From positions 372,001 through 436,000 of the forward strand of contig MARA01000001.1 of assembly GCA_001792895.1 (NCBI GenBank): a stretch of 64,000 nucleotides of DNA, in the 5' to 3' direction. Shown in pieces: positions 11,209 to 23,727 of the stretch. Below the pieces are notes generated by a model that ran no database searches, was not told the origin of the DNA, and was given only the letters and a program-made list of their open reading frames with translations. Numbering within the stretch: position 1 is the first letter of the stretch; every line of letters starts with the position of its first letter. Position numbers and translations under genes: made by a program. The stretch comes from Lentinus brumalis (lineage: Eukaryota; Basidiomycota; Agaricomycetes; Polyporales; Polyporaceae).

Positions 11209-12514
11209 CTACGGAGTCTCCTGCGGATGAGCGATTAGCTTCGTCGCGCTGACTTGGTTGTTCTTCATGCGCTCCAGCCCTCCTGGAACACCCGCTAGGC
11301 CATCAGGGAGCACCTCAACTCGGTTCGGCTGCGCAAAGGTAACTGTCAGCCTCGTGCGTGCTCAGATATCGGCATACGTACCTTGACCAAGCCCTTCGCG
11401 AGCCACTCCTCAAGCCGCTCAAACAACTCGACCCCGAGGGCCCTGTTCTCCGGCCGGTGGAAGTTGCCCATGACGACGATGACTTTCTTCCCGTCGTCCT
11501 GCGTCTTCTTCTCGGCCGGGATGTTCTCAGGCAGCACTAGGAGCAGCACGCCGCCAGGGGCGAGCGCATCGTACGCGAGCGACTGCGTGTCTAGCAGGGA
11601 GATGGCGTCGTAAATGATCTCGGGCGCAACCCCGCCTGTCAGCCTCGCGATCTGCGCGAGGAGCTCCGAAGCGGGGAGAGAGCGGTCGAGGACATGCGTC
11701 GCCCCAAGGGACTTCAACAATTCTATGTTCCGCGGAGAGGCGGTAGTGATGATGGGAGAGAAGCTCGAGAGCTTCGCCATCTGAATCGCTGTTCAAAAGA
11801 GTGTGTTGGCTAGCTAACAAGCTTGGTGAGGAAGGTAGGACGTACCGTACTGGCCGACGGACGATGCCCCACCGAGGATCAAGATAGGCTTCCCGGCATA
11901 CGCGGTGGATCCTCCGTCCTCCCATGGCGCTATAAGCTTGGCGCTCTTCGCCTCTGGGTGGAAATGGTTGTAGAATCCGCATACGGCGGTGGCGAGACCT
12001 AGCGGGACGGACGCGGCTTGGTCGAAGGAGAGATTATCTGGGATCTAGAACACGTAAGTACGGTCGTCGACTCGTCAGTCTATAGACTTTGCGCTAGATT
12101 GCGTTGATCACGTACCTTCGCCGTTAACTCAGCAGGGATGATGCAGTACTGCTGGAAAGCGGAGTGCGCATTGTCCATCCAGCCCTCGAATAAGCTGGCA
12201 AAGTCTGTTAGGTGCATTCATATGCGCGCGCTGTCAGCATTGTACACTCACATCTTGTCTCCCTTCTGGCGATCGGTCACCTCCGCGCCGACTTCCTCGA
12301 CAACGCCGGCTGCGTCCACCCCAGGGATCCAGGGAAATTCAGTGATGAACACGCCGTAGGTCTGTATCTTCCAGTCCACCGGGTTCAGTGCAGCCGCGAG
12401 GACCTTTACGAGTACGTCCTTGGGGCCGGGGCGCGGGACGGAGGTCTCTCCAACTATCCACTGGCCCTGTTTCTCAGGGAGGAGAAGTGCTTTCTGTGTC
12501 GTAGAGGGAGTCAT
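11209..12514 (-). CDS. MDR-superfamily oxidoreductase (enoyl-reductase / zinc-type ADH-like, ToxD group)
   Basis: NAD(P)H-dependent medium-chain reductase of the group that includes trans-acting enoyl reductases and quinone-reductase-like enzymes. The start at 12514 opens a GroES-like half with KDVLVKVLAAALNPVDWK and PGVDAAGVVEEVG. The next exons give NAHSAFQQYCIIPAELTAK and LSFDQAASVPLGLATA. The Rossmann half has PILILGGASSVGQ, LLKSLGATHVLDRS and APEIIYDAIS. The last exon, after an intron ending about 11329, reads LPDGLAGVPGGLERM and stops at 11209-11211. No structural zinc cysteines are seen. No polyketide synthase gene is in the window, so a stand-alone detoxifying role is at least as likely as a biosynthetic one. 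Confidence 0.87.
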
Positions 12515-15463
12515 TCAGTGTGCAGATTATGCATCGATGGCTGCAAGGAGAGACCAACTTATACAATCCTGCTCTTTTCCATGGCCTTCTAGAAGCTGGG
12601 GCTTCCCATGCCACAATACTTACCAGTTATTGAAAGTCATATCAAGGCTTCTGCCAGTATCGGGCACGGTGTGCTCTTCAGCAGAATGATATCATACGCA
12701 GTGGAATCTTGCGGTCGGCGGAGGCGATGATGTTCATAGAGGATATATCGATTATGATGCCTCACGGGAGTGAGCGTGCGCCGTGTTCCTCGTGAGTGAC
12801 TTCAACATCGTCCCGACCGCTGCTTCTTGATCTGTGCGGCATGATGTTTTGGCTAGGATATAGGGAGGGAACACTTGGACAGCGATGAGGTCTGCAAAGT
12901 GTGGCGAAAGAGGTCTGTACATGCAAAGAGCGGCGGACGGGCGGATGTATGCAATGTACGGGCGACCCCGGGGGCCGCGAAAGATGGGTGGGCGGGCATG
13001 AGTTATGGACGGGCAGGAGAAATGATGGGGGGGTGGCTGCTGGCATCGCCATAGGAAGGTCGGAAGAGGTAGCGGAGGGCGAGTAGTGGAGAGCGGACTG
13101 TTCGGTGGTGGCTTCAGTCGTCTCCCGGTCTTCTGGAGGCAGATCGCGGCGGCCAGCGTTAACCCTCGCTGATCTGATTGAGAGTCTCTCAGTTATGAGA
13201 TGGCGGGAGTGTCGGGAATAGACAGGCGAGCGTCGTACCCGGGGTTGTCGCAGCACTGATGTCTGGAGGCGGGTATTTTGGAGGCGAGCTCTCAGTATCC
13301 GACGCCCGCCTAGCCGACTGTGTCCTATGAAAGTGGTGAGTGCTGCTGCAATGACGCCTCCCAGTCCTAGACGAAGTTACCATCACTCGATGACCTCGCC
13401 AGGCCCATCTGCCGTCTATGTAGCACCGAGACGGAGGAGTGTGTTTTGCAGGCCCTCATCTCAATACCAAATTTGCGTGTTCCCATACATGTTCCCGAGG
13501 TTTGGGGGACGGAGGCTGAAGGCAGGTCGCGGACGATGCAACAGGATCGAAGAAACTGAGGCTGCGAGACTATGCCGCAGGCTATTGCCGTGCGAGTCAG
13601 CGACAGTATGCTAAAACGAATGTCAGACTTCGATACAAAACACAGATCATACAGACGCCACACCTTCGAAACCTTCAGTGATGATTTGTCTCCCGGGCGG
13701 ACGGTGGCTCAGCCTATTATAAGTGATGCGTCGTTCTTTGTACCATAAGAGCTCAGCTTCCCGAGTCCAAAATACGTAGCCCGAGTCGACAGTAACTGGA
13801 AATTTGACGTGACAGGCAGGTACACGCTGGTACACGATGGTGAAGGATCATTTAGTCGAGGACGGGCAGGTTGAACTTGAAGTCGTGAGCCGGCAAACGC
13901 CGAAGGCTGAAGCGCCTCCGCGGCAGTTAGGCACAGGCGCCTCTGCTCCTGCTCCTGCTCAGCTGCGTCGTGTCTTATTTTACTTGTTCTATGCTTCTTC
14001 ATTCGCGTAGACCGCCTGGTTGCCCCTGTACAAAGAAGCAAGTTACCAGAACCCCACCGACACCGTCGGCATGGACTACCTCGCAGGAAATATGAGCAGT
14101 ACTTGCTTGACCTGGCCACTACGGTCGCGCACTCAGTGCGCCGGCGGCATGCAGGCTGTCTGCTCCGACGGACCTGTACACTCGGAGACGTTCAGACTTG
14201 GATGGGAGGGCAGGCGTATATTGTTGAGGTTGGCGTGGACCACCGGTCAGTCTTGAGCATCTTCCGCTTCTGTCTTGCTCTTATGTGTGCTAACACAAAT
14301 TATTTCTAGTCGAGGACGCAATGCTATGGCCAGGCCGTATACGCACAACTTGATGAGACATTCAACTGCGTCTGGCGGGTTCTTCTGCGACTGACCGACC
14401 CCGGAAGTGCGACTCCCCGATCATCCGCGCAGTATGTGTTCGCTTCAGCCTTCTATGCATGCACCCTCTTTTCTGCCACAATTTCCTATCCCCTCGACGC
14501 TGGCGCCGACGGCAGTCTGAGTCCGGTTGATACAGTTAGAGCGCGACGCCTCCGGTATATCTTCAAGTTGCTATCGACAGGCGGTGTCGCTCTCACGGTG
14601 CTGGTCGTCCTTCCTCACCGCTGTCTCGAAGTTTGCAAATAGCTACTTGCTTCCGCTCTCGTGCGCTCCAATGTAACTTGCACCTCCGGGCTTGGATTGT
14701 GACCTACGCATCTCGACCCTTTGCGTATGTGTGTCAATTTCATACATATTCCTCTAGTTTCGGGCGAACTGACACATGAACAGGCTTCCCGGAATCAGCT
14801 GCAAGTGCGGCTCTTCAACGCCATACTCCCCGTCAACTCGATGAGTATGTGATACATTGTCCTCGATTGTTCTGCTTGCACGTAGAAACATTTACGAATG
14901 AATGCAATGTGCCTCAACATTACTTCGCATGATCGCGCTCGCGTATTGCAACATGTGTCGGCCAACCGCACAGCAGTACTGTGGCACAAGCCGTCTTTAC
15001 TGCCCGCCCGCCACCGCGACGTCTCTTGATCCTTCGCGCATCCACATCACCTGATACGAATTCCATTCCAAACTCACGAAGGTCATATGAGCGCACGCAG
15101 GGTGGGCGAACGCTCGCTCCGCAAGAGCCGCGTAAATTCCTGAAGCCAAGCCACGATGACGAGTATGAGCACGGGCGACGAACCTGTATGTACCTCGGTG
15201 AGGTTGATTCAGTCCGTCGCTTGTCTTGGATAAATCATCTTCCAGCTCGCTGCACAGGACCGATCCTTGGGGCCGCCTCGACGTGCGGTGGGAAATCCGT
15301 CGTCGGGTCCATGTGTACCGCATTGCCTCTCTCCCACCGGCTTTCTTCTTCCCAACGCAACCTCCTCGTCGACTGGTACGTAGTTCAGTCCTTCCGTGGA
15401 CGATGTCTGCTGAGATAACTCCCCAAGTTTGTCGTACGGCTTCCTCGTACTACTCCGTGAACA
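12515..15463. other. Mostly non-coding; possible gene remnant around 14.0-14.65 kb
   Basis: No conserved domain is seen. A plus-strand open stretch at about 14310-14642 (with QLDETFNCVWRVLLRLTDP) is preceded by an intron-like segment ending in CTAACAC...TTTCTAG at about 14290-14310, so a short unknown gene or remnant may exist. The GC-rich stretch 12890-13260 has open frames on both strands without protein character. Confidence 0.35.
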
Positions 15464-17116
15464 ATGTCGGTTGCTCGCATACCCAGACCGAAGATCGATT
15501 ACGATATCCTTGTCGCTATCATGGAATCCATGGAGGGACCCTATAGGAGGCACAAAAACGTCATATCTCTCCTGTCACGCACCTGCAAGTACCTTCATCT
15601 CGAGGGGATCAAGAGCCTCTTGGCTCGTGGTGTATACTTGAAAGCTAGCAATTTGGCATCTTTCGCCCACTTCATTCTCGCTGAGCCGACGTCGCGTGGA
15701 CCCCTCCTTCGGAGCCTTGAGATTGATATTGCGGACGTTGTGGTCGTCTCTGATACTGCGCTCGATGTCTTCCTCAGGGCTCTCAGTCACACCTCCCGTA
15801 TCACCCAACTGAAGCTCGACTCACTAGAAGAACTTTCTCGGGCGATGGCTAGGAGACTGTGCACAGCCCTTGAGGCGCTCACTTCCGTGACAGACTTCAC
15901 CATCTTCTATGTCGGAGGTGACATTGATAACCGCCTTAAACGTGACCCAAGTTCAGGTCGTGAAGAATACTTCCCCCACTTGCTCCGTCATCTCCAATCT
16001 TCCTTGACGTCCGTTACACTCCAACTCCCTCCCATGGACGTCAACGAAACATTTGTCATCTACAAACGGCACCGAGACCCCATCTTTCTCCTCTCCAACC
16101 AGAGCGCGAGTCTGGAACATGTGGCTATTCACGGTTACATCACGGTGGGAGGGTGGAAGTGCGTCTATCCTCGAGTGACGCGACTGTCGCTGTGCAGTGA
16201 CATGGGTTTGCAACTGCTCCAGCCATACATTGCCTGCTTCCCCAATGTGAGCACCGTGGACTTCCTGTATGCCATGATGGATCGCTATCCCAAGGACACG
16301 AATGTACTAGGGATGTGGCGTATGGGTCTCTTTCTGAAGGAGTGGCACAACGTCAATACCCGCGACCAAGCCAGACATGGGAGTTGGCCGAGGATTCAAT
16401 CCTTGAAGGGGACAATCAAGGATGCCTATGTCTACGGAATATCCTGCCATATCACGAGATTGCACCTGTTAAGTGTAGGTGGAGAGCATTCCGGCGAGCT
16501 GGCTATGCTTTCCGCCGTTCTGGCGAATACTCTTCCGACCTTCCTGCGGTTGGCAATCAAGGCATGGTTCGGCAGAGATTCCCTCCCCATTCTCCCGCCC
16601 ACGTCCGCCAACGAATGCTTGACGTCTCTTGAGATACGTATCAACATCATCTTGCATCAGTTCGATCCCGACTCTTATATTGTGAGTGAATCTTGAGATG
16701 ATGAGCCGTTGTTCCTTGCAGCGTACTGACCGCTGAGCCACTAGGATCATGCAACGAACATACTGCAATTAATGCCCGTCCTAGAGTCCTTCCAGTTGGA
16801 GTTTCGGTGTCTCAACACCGAATACCGTCAGGAGGCAGGCTTAGACGATAGACCTGGTAGTGGCATCTACTGCGACTTCCATGGCAAGTGTTATCTGCAG
16901 GGCATCATGGTCCAGGTGGATCTTTACCAAAGGGTGCGCGACTTGATGACTTCCTCTCCGGCTATACGGCGGGTGACTATCATGTGGAAACGATGCCGTC
17001 ACCCCCGCTGGGATGCTCCTCCGGACCGTGTAGTCGGCATCGACCTGGATCGTTTTCCACACTCCGTGGATAGGTGCGGCAACGTATCCGACATATGGTG
17101 GGATAGAGACTGGTGA
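15464..17116 (+). CDS. F-box/LRR-like protein, basidiomycete-expanded family
   Basis: Predicted substrate adaptor of an SCF ubiquitin ligase by analogy with the large F-box-like families of Agaricomycetes. The start MSVARIPRPKIDYDIL leads into a short helical F-box-like segment (residues about 10-60: ILVAIMES, VISLLSRTCKYLH). A long solenoid of irregular leucine-rich segments follows (LRSLEIDIADV, ITQLKLDSLEEL). One intron (about 16682-16744; donor TATATT|GTGAGT, acceptor ACTAG) joins it to DHATNILQLMPVLESFQLEF. The C-terminus ends at 17114-17116. The total is about 530 residues. The F-box itself is divergent, so the family call is by overall architecture. Confidence 0.65.
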
Positions 17117-17301
17117 TGAGAACGCGGTGAGACCGTGTCGATATAACTCAACCACATCCATTCAGACAATATGCTCATAGTGAGGTCAAATATGCCAGTG
17201 CATGTATTTGAAGAAGCTCATCGCCTAACTGCGTCCCACATACCGGGACTCGTTTAGTAGAGGATTCGATACACAGGGGCATGCGGAAGAGAGCAATGTG
17301 A

Positions 17302-18423
17302 TTAGTTCGCCCGGATATGTGTGTGACAGTCTGCAATCACGGATGGACACTTTGTGTTCCAGCCCTGCACCGCTGTACGTAGATGTTCAAAGGGAGTCAG
17401 AGTGCTTGACTCGGAGGCGCCATTTGCGAAGTGGAATCGTTCACCAGGGTCCAGCAGTGGAGCCTGTGGAGGTGGAGGAGGTCCCACCAAGGCCGCCGTG
17501 CGTGACATTTCCACAGCGACCAACAGGAGTTCCAGCCTTACGCTAAGATCGTCAGTAAGTGTTTTCTGCAGGATGATCTGAGTCAGAATCAATGGAGAAA
17601 CGAATTATCGAGGAGCTTAACTGACGAATATATCTCGGTACCTCATAGATCCCTCCTCGTACAAGTCCAGGCGGATCTCTTGTGGTTGCAAGATACCGCA
17701 GACGGATAACAGCAGCTTACGCGTTCTGTCCACTGAGAGATCCCGGGAGACGTCGCGCAACATCAACTTCTGCACAGGTGCCCGCCAGCGCCGAGAGATT
17801 TCGTGGACATCCTCGAGGTTCCCGCTGAGTAACTCCAACTCCGGCGGTTCCGACGGATCTGCTCGTGCAGACGTAGGCCGGTGACTGGAGCAATGTGGAT
17901 GAAGTGAGCGGTAACCGACCTTGATCGCGGGCGGGGACAATGGAGAGGCCGGCCGAAGTAACGATGAGGCGGTCGCAGACAACGTTGGAGGAGAGCGGAC
18001 AGGAGGAGTAGTCGAAGGTCCTTCGCCTGTGTTCCTTTCGCCACAGAGGTACGAGGAATTGTCGCCCAGTGCCCGGCTTTGAAGATTCGGTCGTGTTGGA
18101 GGGTGCGCTGTGGCGGGGAGGCGGGCACCGAACTCCTCCGAACTGGGCACTGGGTGAAGGATCCGAGGAGATGGGTGTGGAAGCAGAGGTTGGACGGGAC
18201 GCGGATACGGAGCTGGAGAGCCGTGCGAGGCTGGCGCGGAGGTGGGGAGGCAGGTGTTCGCGAGGATGCCGACGGACTCTTCGCGAGACGTGTCCCTGAC
18301 GGGTTGGACTACGTCTTCCTTTGATCGCGAAGGAAGATGCACGGCGCGCACTTGGTGGACGAGGCCAGAATGCTCAGTCAACTGTGTGTGAGAGGTCGCC
18401 CGCTGCCAGTGCTGGAGGTACAC
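17302..18423 (-). CDS. Possible F-box-like or hypothetical protein, boundaries unsettled
   Basis: A 268-codon minus-strand open frame (17617-18423) is Pro/Ser-rich in its first half. It then gives a more protein-like stretch with PPELELLSGNLEDVHEI, RRWRAPVQKLMLRDVSRDL and GILQPQEIRLDLYEEG. A second open piece at 17302-17592 (LSVRLELLLVAVEM, PFEHLRTAVQG) could be a downstream exon, but no clean phase-matched donor-acceptor pair was found. The leucine spacing resembles the LRR tails of neighbouring F-box-like proteins. It could be a decayed copy. Confidence 0.35.
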
Positions 18424-20326
18424 CCGTCTGCTAGCCTGGTCGAATGGGAATGGGATGCCACTTCGTTAGGCTGACCATGTCGCGACCGTTGCTTCGCAAG
18501 TGATAGGGTATCTTGGATATATACGGGGCGGGGTGCGGCGTGAGGCGGGATATGCCCAGGATACAGACAAAAGGAGGACTGGCCGCGCATGGTGTCGCCG
18601 CGGGGCACGTTTTGAAGTCTGGGGCAACACACAGTAGTGAAAGCACCTTGAAAACATCACCTCAGCCAGCGAGGACGGTTGCTCGGTCTACCATAAATGG
18701 TGTCGGTCAAGATGTATCGGAGACATGATTGCGTGTGTGGCGTGTGTGTACATAGTCCCGTTGTCGTCCTAAGAAAAAGGGTGGATACAGAATTACGTCC
18801 TCAATAATTCGATTGTTTCCTAGACTACTTATCAGCTTGCAGTTCAACATCTCAGTAGTAAGGGAGGCACCTGCAGACCGTGACTCGGACGTTTCGTGTT
18901 GCGTTCCGCGTCGCCTTGAAATACCAGTCATTTCTTCCTAACATGTATGAGGTTGGGGACCCTCTCAGGTAAATGGTAACATGAATCCAGTACGGGCAGG
19001 TGGTCAAGCATTCAACTTCACGGTTGGAAGTGTCAGAGCACGTTGAACGTGGAACGTACGGCGTGTATGTACGAGTACAGGTCTTCGCCACGGCAAAAGC
19101 CGAAGCGCCTCATCTGTCCTCCGCCCTCCTTCGCAGGCTCCTCCGCCTCCGCCTCCCTTCTCTCGCTCGATATCACAGTCCAGGACTCCATCTTCCGGTT
19201 TACCATACCAGTGTCGTCGTCTCATGATAAGCCTAGGCCGCCTGTTCAGCGCTTCAGCCCTGTTCAACCCCTCCATGCGGAAGCAAAGCACCAGAATGTC
19301 ACCGAGTGTCGTTCGTCTGGACTACATACCTCGCGGAAAGCCCGAGTAGATACCAGCCTGTTCAGTCCTTGGTGCGTACGCATAATCACGCGTCGTCCTG
19401 ATTCGTCTCTCATACCCTGTGTCGTGATCGTGCGCGCGACGCACCATCATTTGCCTCCAAGTCGCCTCGCACATGTTCTCACGTCTGGCCGTCACGGTCG
19501 TACTCTTGCGACGTGAACGCATTACCTCCGACGTTTATCATTGAGGGTACGTAGGGAGTCGCCGGAGGTTCGTCTCGGCGGCGTGTAGAACCAGACCGTC
19601 CTCGTGTATGTAGGTGAGCCTCGTTCACCTTACTCTTCTCTCTTTTGTGTTGATGATGTCGCTCGTTGCAGCGTACTTGCAGATAGCTCGCTCGTTCTTA
19701 CCATACTCCTTCTCGACAATGATACAGCTCTCTCATAGCTCAGCCACTCAGATTGTCGGCCGCAGATGAACAACAGTTCCCATTAGATGTGGCGACACGG
19801 TCGACTTCTCAGCCAGGTGTGTCATCCCCTGCGAGCTCCTCTCCCTTTCTCCATGCTGTCGTGTTCGCCACCCGCCGGAATGTCGTCCGCCAGTTCCGTG
19901 TCGATACAAGTGATGCGCGCAGTCCCCGCCACAGCGTGTCCCCATCGCCGTCTCACGCATAGTGGGTGTTGTTCTACTCAGTCCTGCTATTGTGCGTGCT
20001 AACACAACTCGTCTCTGCAGTCTTCGGTCGTCAGGACCCCGTTTCTTCCCGACGACTGCCCTCCATCGCTCCGAGCATCTGTGCCCGACAGCCTGTTGTC
20101 TGCGTCGCACCCCGCGCTCGGCAACCGGGCTGCATGTGTCGACAATACGCCCCGTCGCTCCCGGGACGAACGCCAGGCCAGCGGCCCCAGAGACCTTTAA
20201 GAGCCTGGTATCGGCTGGACTGACGGACAACATCCGAATCCCCTTCCGCTCTCTTCACGCTCACGCTATCTACGCTGTACTCTCTCTAAACTCCGACGCT
20301 CTCTACTCTCGATACCTGCGTTAGCG
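18424..20326. other. Intergenic, no assignable gene
   Basis: There are several short open frames on both strands. One plus-strand piece at 19753-19962 (VATRSTSQPGVSSPASS) is followed by an intron-like 3' end (GTGCGTGCTAACACA...CTGCAG, about 19990-20020), resembling that near 14290. No domain is recognised. The final ~100 bases form the upstream region of chitinase 2. Confidence 0.45.
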
Positions 20327-22893
20327 ATGACTACGCGCCGACTGGTTTCTGCGCTCACGGTGCTGTCGCTCTCCGCCTGGGGCGGCAATGCTGCTGGCAC
20401 ATTTGACATCTCGCGGTCTGACAATGTGCGTGCTACTTGGGTGCACCGTGGATCCACGGAACTGACAGTCCCCTTCTTTGCAGATCGCTGTGTAAGCTGA
20501 AGTCATACCATCGACGCGCACCGTACTGATAACGTCACCAGCTACTGGGGACAATCCGACCATACACTTCCCAACTCGAAGCTGTCAGACCTATGCAAGG
20601 TCCGCTTCTGTCGACCGCGTCCTCAGGCCTTGTATACTGAATTTGGTTGCAGAACGACGACGTTACCATCATCCCTATGGCCTTCATGACCGACACTCGC
20701 GGGGAAGCGGGGCATATCAACTTGGCTGGTGTAAGTGAAGACATTTTATCTGCATATGGCCCGTCGTTTTCAACACTTTCGTCGGAAGTTCTGCGATGGC
20801 GCTACCCTGCCGAATTCAGAGCTCTTGGATTGCACCGCGCTAGGCCCGGAAATCCAAGATTGCCAGAAGGCCGGGAAGCTAGTCACTCTTTCGCTGGGTG
20901 GTGCCACAGGAAGTTTCACGTTCACCTCGGAAGACGAGGCGAAGAAGTTCGCTGAGACGTTCTACAACAATTTCCTTGGTGGAAGCAGCTCGACTCGCCC
21001 ATTTGGAAAAGATGTAGTCTTGGATGGGTGCGTGGGCCTGCTGTCTGTTCCAGACCTTCATCTGACCTATCGCAAGCTTTGACCTGGATATCGAGTCTCC
21101 AGCCACGTATCTGGCGACGTTCGTGAACCATACGCTCGAATTCGCAAAGCAGCAAAAGGATGACAAGAAGTATTACATCACTGGCGCACCACAGTGCGTC
21201 TATCCGGATCAAAACATGGACCCGGCCACAGACATAAATAAGTAGGCTTCATCTTCTCCTCCTCGAGGATAAGACCAATTGTGACGATGGTCTCCTACCA
21301 GTGTGCTATCCCGCGTTCCGTTCGACGCTGTCTTTGTTCAATTCTGTGCGTCACGGTCGCCGCGCTGCGTCGCCTTCGCTGATTGTTCCGCCAGATAACA
21401 ACCCTAAAAGTTGCGGGATGAGCTCCGATGGGGACCTGACCATGTTCAATTTCGATGAATGGTGCGTGCGATGAAGTGAAACGCTCTTATGTCTGCTTAC
21501 GCAAGTGCAGGGTTAACTGGGCCAGAGGCTCCATCAACAAAGACGTGAAGATATACGTCGGCGTCCCTGGTAGCTCGTCCGCAGCCGGTGCCGGTTACGT
21601 GGATTCTGCGACGCTGAAGAAGTATATCGACGTCATTCACAAGAATGCGACTGCACCGTCGTTCGGCGGTGTGATGATCTGGGATGCGGGTACCGTTATG
21701 AGTACGTGCTCAGGCTACTGTCTCCGCGGGCACGTATCTGTGTAGCTGACCAGTTTGTATCAGACAACGCGGCCGACCCCGACTTCCTTCACAACGTCAA
21801 GCAGGCACTGGCCGATGGTGGTGCGGCGTCGCCTTCGGGACATGGCAGTGCGACGTCTGGCTCGGCTTCTGCTCCAATCTCGAGCGCCACCGACTCATCC
21901 AGTGCCGCAGACGGCTCTGCAACTGCCACGTCTGGAACGGGCAACTCAGCCACTGTATCATCCGGATCGGCTTCCGCCTCAGCTTCCACGACCATCGACG
22001 GGTCCAGTGCTACCGACGGTTCCGCGACCCAGACGACTGGTACTGCCGATGGGCCCTCGACAACGGTGTCAGGCGCAGACGGCTCTTCCCAGACGAGCAC
22101 CCCTACGGACAGTCCCGGCGATGGCGACGATGACAGCGATGACAGCGACTGCGACGACGAAGATGAGGATGGGGACGAGAGCTCGCAGGCTGCCGGGCCT
22201 ACGGCGTCGGCCACGTCTGATGCGCCCGCGAGCACCTGCACGCCTGCACCCGCCGACTGCGCTGGCGTTCCGGATTGGGACAAGACGCAGGCTGTACGTT
22301 ATTTTCCATCTCTCCGTTCGCGACGTCTGGGAGCTCATGTCGTTTGCAGTACAACGCGTGTGAGAGCGTTCGCTACAAGTACGTTTGTCTAATTGGCGCG
22401 ACTCGTGATAGCACTTGCTGATTTGCTCATAGGGGAAAGCTCTACCAGGCGTCGTCGTGGGTGACGAGCAACGAGCCGGGCAGTACGTTGTCGTCATTCC
22501 TGCTCCGTACACGCGTCACTGACCTTTTCTCGATTAGCGATCGATGTGTGGAAGCTGGGCGGAGCGTGCCCGGAGTCGTCCGGGGGAGACTTGTCATCCA
22601 CGCTCACTGCTGAGTCGGGCGCCACGTCCGCCACGGTTTCGTCCTCGGCGTCCGTTACCGGCTCGCCCGCGCTCTCGTCCACCGACCCCTCCGCGCTATC
22701 ATCCACCGATTCCGCCGGGCTCACGCCTACCGACTCCTCCACCCTCTCGCCTACCGGGTCATCCACAGTATCGTCTGCCGGATCGTCTATGACGTCGTCT
22801 GCGGGGTCGTCCCTGTCCAGCTCCCAAAGTGTCACCTCGTCGGTGCAGCCTGAGCGTCGCCTCTTCGGTATGCGAGCACGTCACGTCGTGTGA
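20327..22893 (+). CDS. GH18 class III-type chitinase 2 with CBM5-like module and Ser/Thr-rich tail
   Basis: Secreted chitinase. The start at 20327 opens a signal peptide, then TFDISRSDN, an 8-nt micro-exon (20484-20491) and YWGQSD. Next come DVTIIPMAFMTD and [16 protein letters not shown]. The catalytic DGFDLDIE is split after the second base of the glycine codon by an intron ending at 21076; the catalytic Glu codon is 21093-21095. Later blocks are YYITGAPQC, VPFDAVFVQF, KIYVGVPGS and FGGVMIWDAG. A long low-complexity linker (21840-22240) is Ser/Thr/Ala-rich with an acidic Asp/Glu run. The CBM5-like module (CAGVPDWDK, GKLYQASSWV, VWKLGGACP) is spread over three exons. It is followed by an unusual ~100-residue Ser/Thr tail ending RRLFGMRARHVV. 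No GPI-type hydrophobic end is seen. Confidence 0.9.
20484..20491 (+). other. 8-nt micro-exon of chitinase 2
   Basis: ATCGCTGT lies between TTTGCAG and GTAAGC. It encodes the I-A and part of V in DN-IAV-YWG. Position and phase are the same as in the other three chitinases. Confidence 0.8.
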
Positions 22894-23727
22894 GCGGGAG
22901 ACGGTACATCTACGGGTCCCAGCCGGCACTCGTAGATGCTGTCATCATAAGCCGGGCTCCCCAGGATGCGTCAGAGATGGATGGACTGGGAGTATCTGTT
23001 GTTTCTGCTTTGAATATTTTGATGCTGTATGATGCCTTAGACCAACGGAGGTGTTATGTGCGAGCGAGGAATACAATCATTTTGTGGTCTCGGGAAAGTC
23101 GGCGAGCACTCCCACCTTGTTTCCAACACGCTTCAACACTTCAAGTAGGGCGCCTAAGCGCTTGTTCCCGACTCATCACGACCTCATGAGCATACAATCG
23201 CTACGCCGCTCGGACCGCTCGGAATCCCTCGTGCAACATCTACAACGTCCACCGAGTCTGTGGCCGACGACCTGAGGTACTCGAGTCTGTTGGCGTGTAC
23301 GGCATGCTGCCACGTCATAGCCACGCGGTCCTGGTACAAATCGCGAGACGTACCAGGGCGACGTGGTGAGTACACGCATCCGACTTCTTTGCTTCATTCA
23401 TGACTGACTCGCGGGTCTGAAGACATGCGTCTAGCTCACCGTGATGGTGGCTGGCACTGAAATGATAGTGGATAGGTAGCCGCTACCTACCATCATCTGG
23501 GTTCTGAATGTCGCGCAGCGGTAGGAATGGACAGGACTCGAGAATCGGTCGGTGCATCGAACCCAGCACTCCACTCACATTCGCATCTGGGTACGTCTGT
23601 CCTAGAGGCGGAGACTCCCTGGCAATCACTCATGCTTGTGGCCCGTGGATACAGGGCGCGTTATGGAGACGAGGAGCATAAAACTTCAAGGCGGAGGGCT
23701 CCTTCGGGTCCATCATACTCGTTTTCC
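22894..23727. other. Intergenic between chitinases 2 and 3
   Basis: No gene is recognised. The 3' part holds an AT-rich CATAAAAC box near 23677-23684, about 45 bases upstream of the next start codon and suitable as a TATA-like element. Confidence 0.45.
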
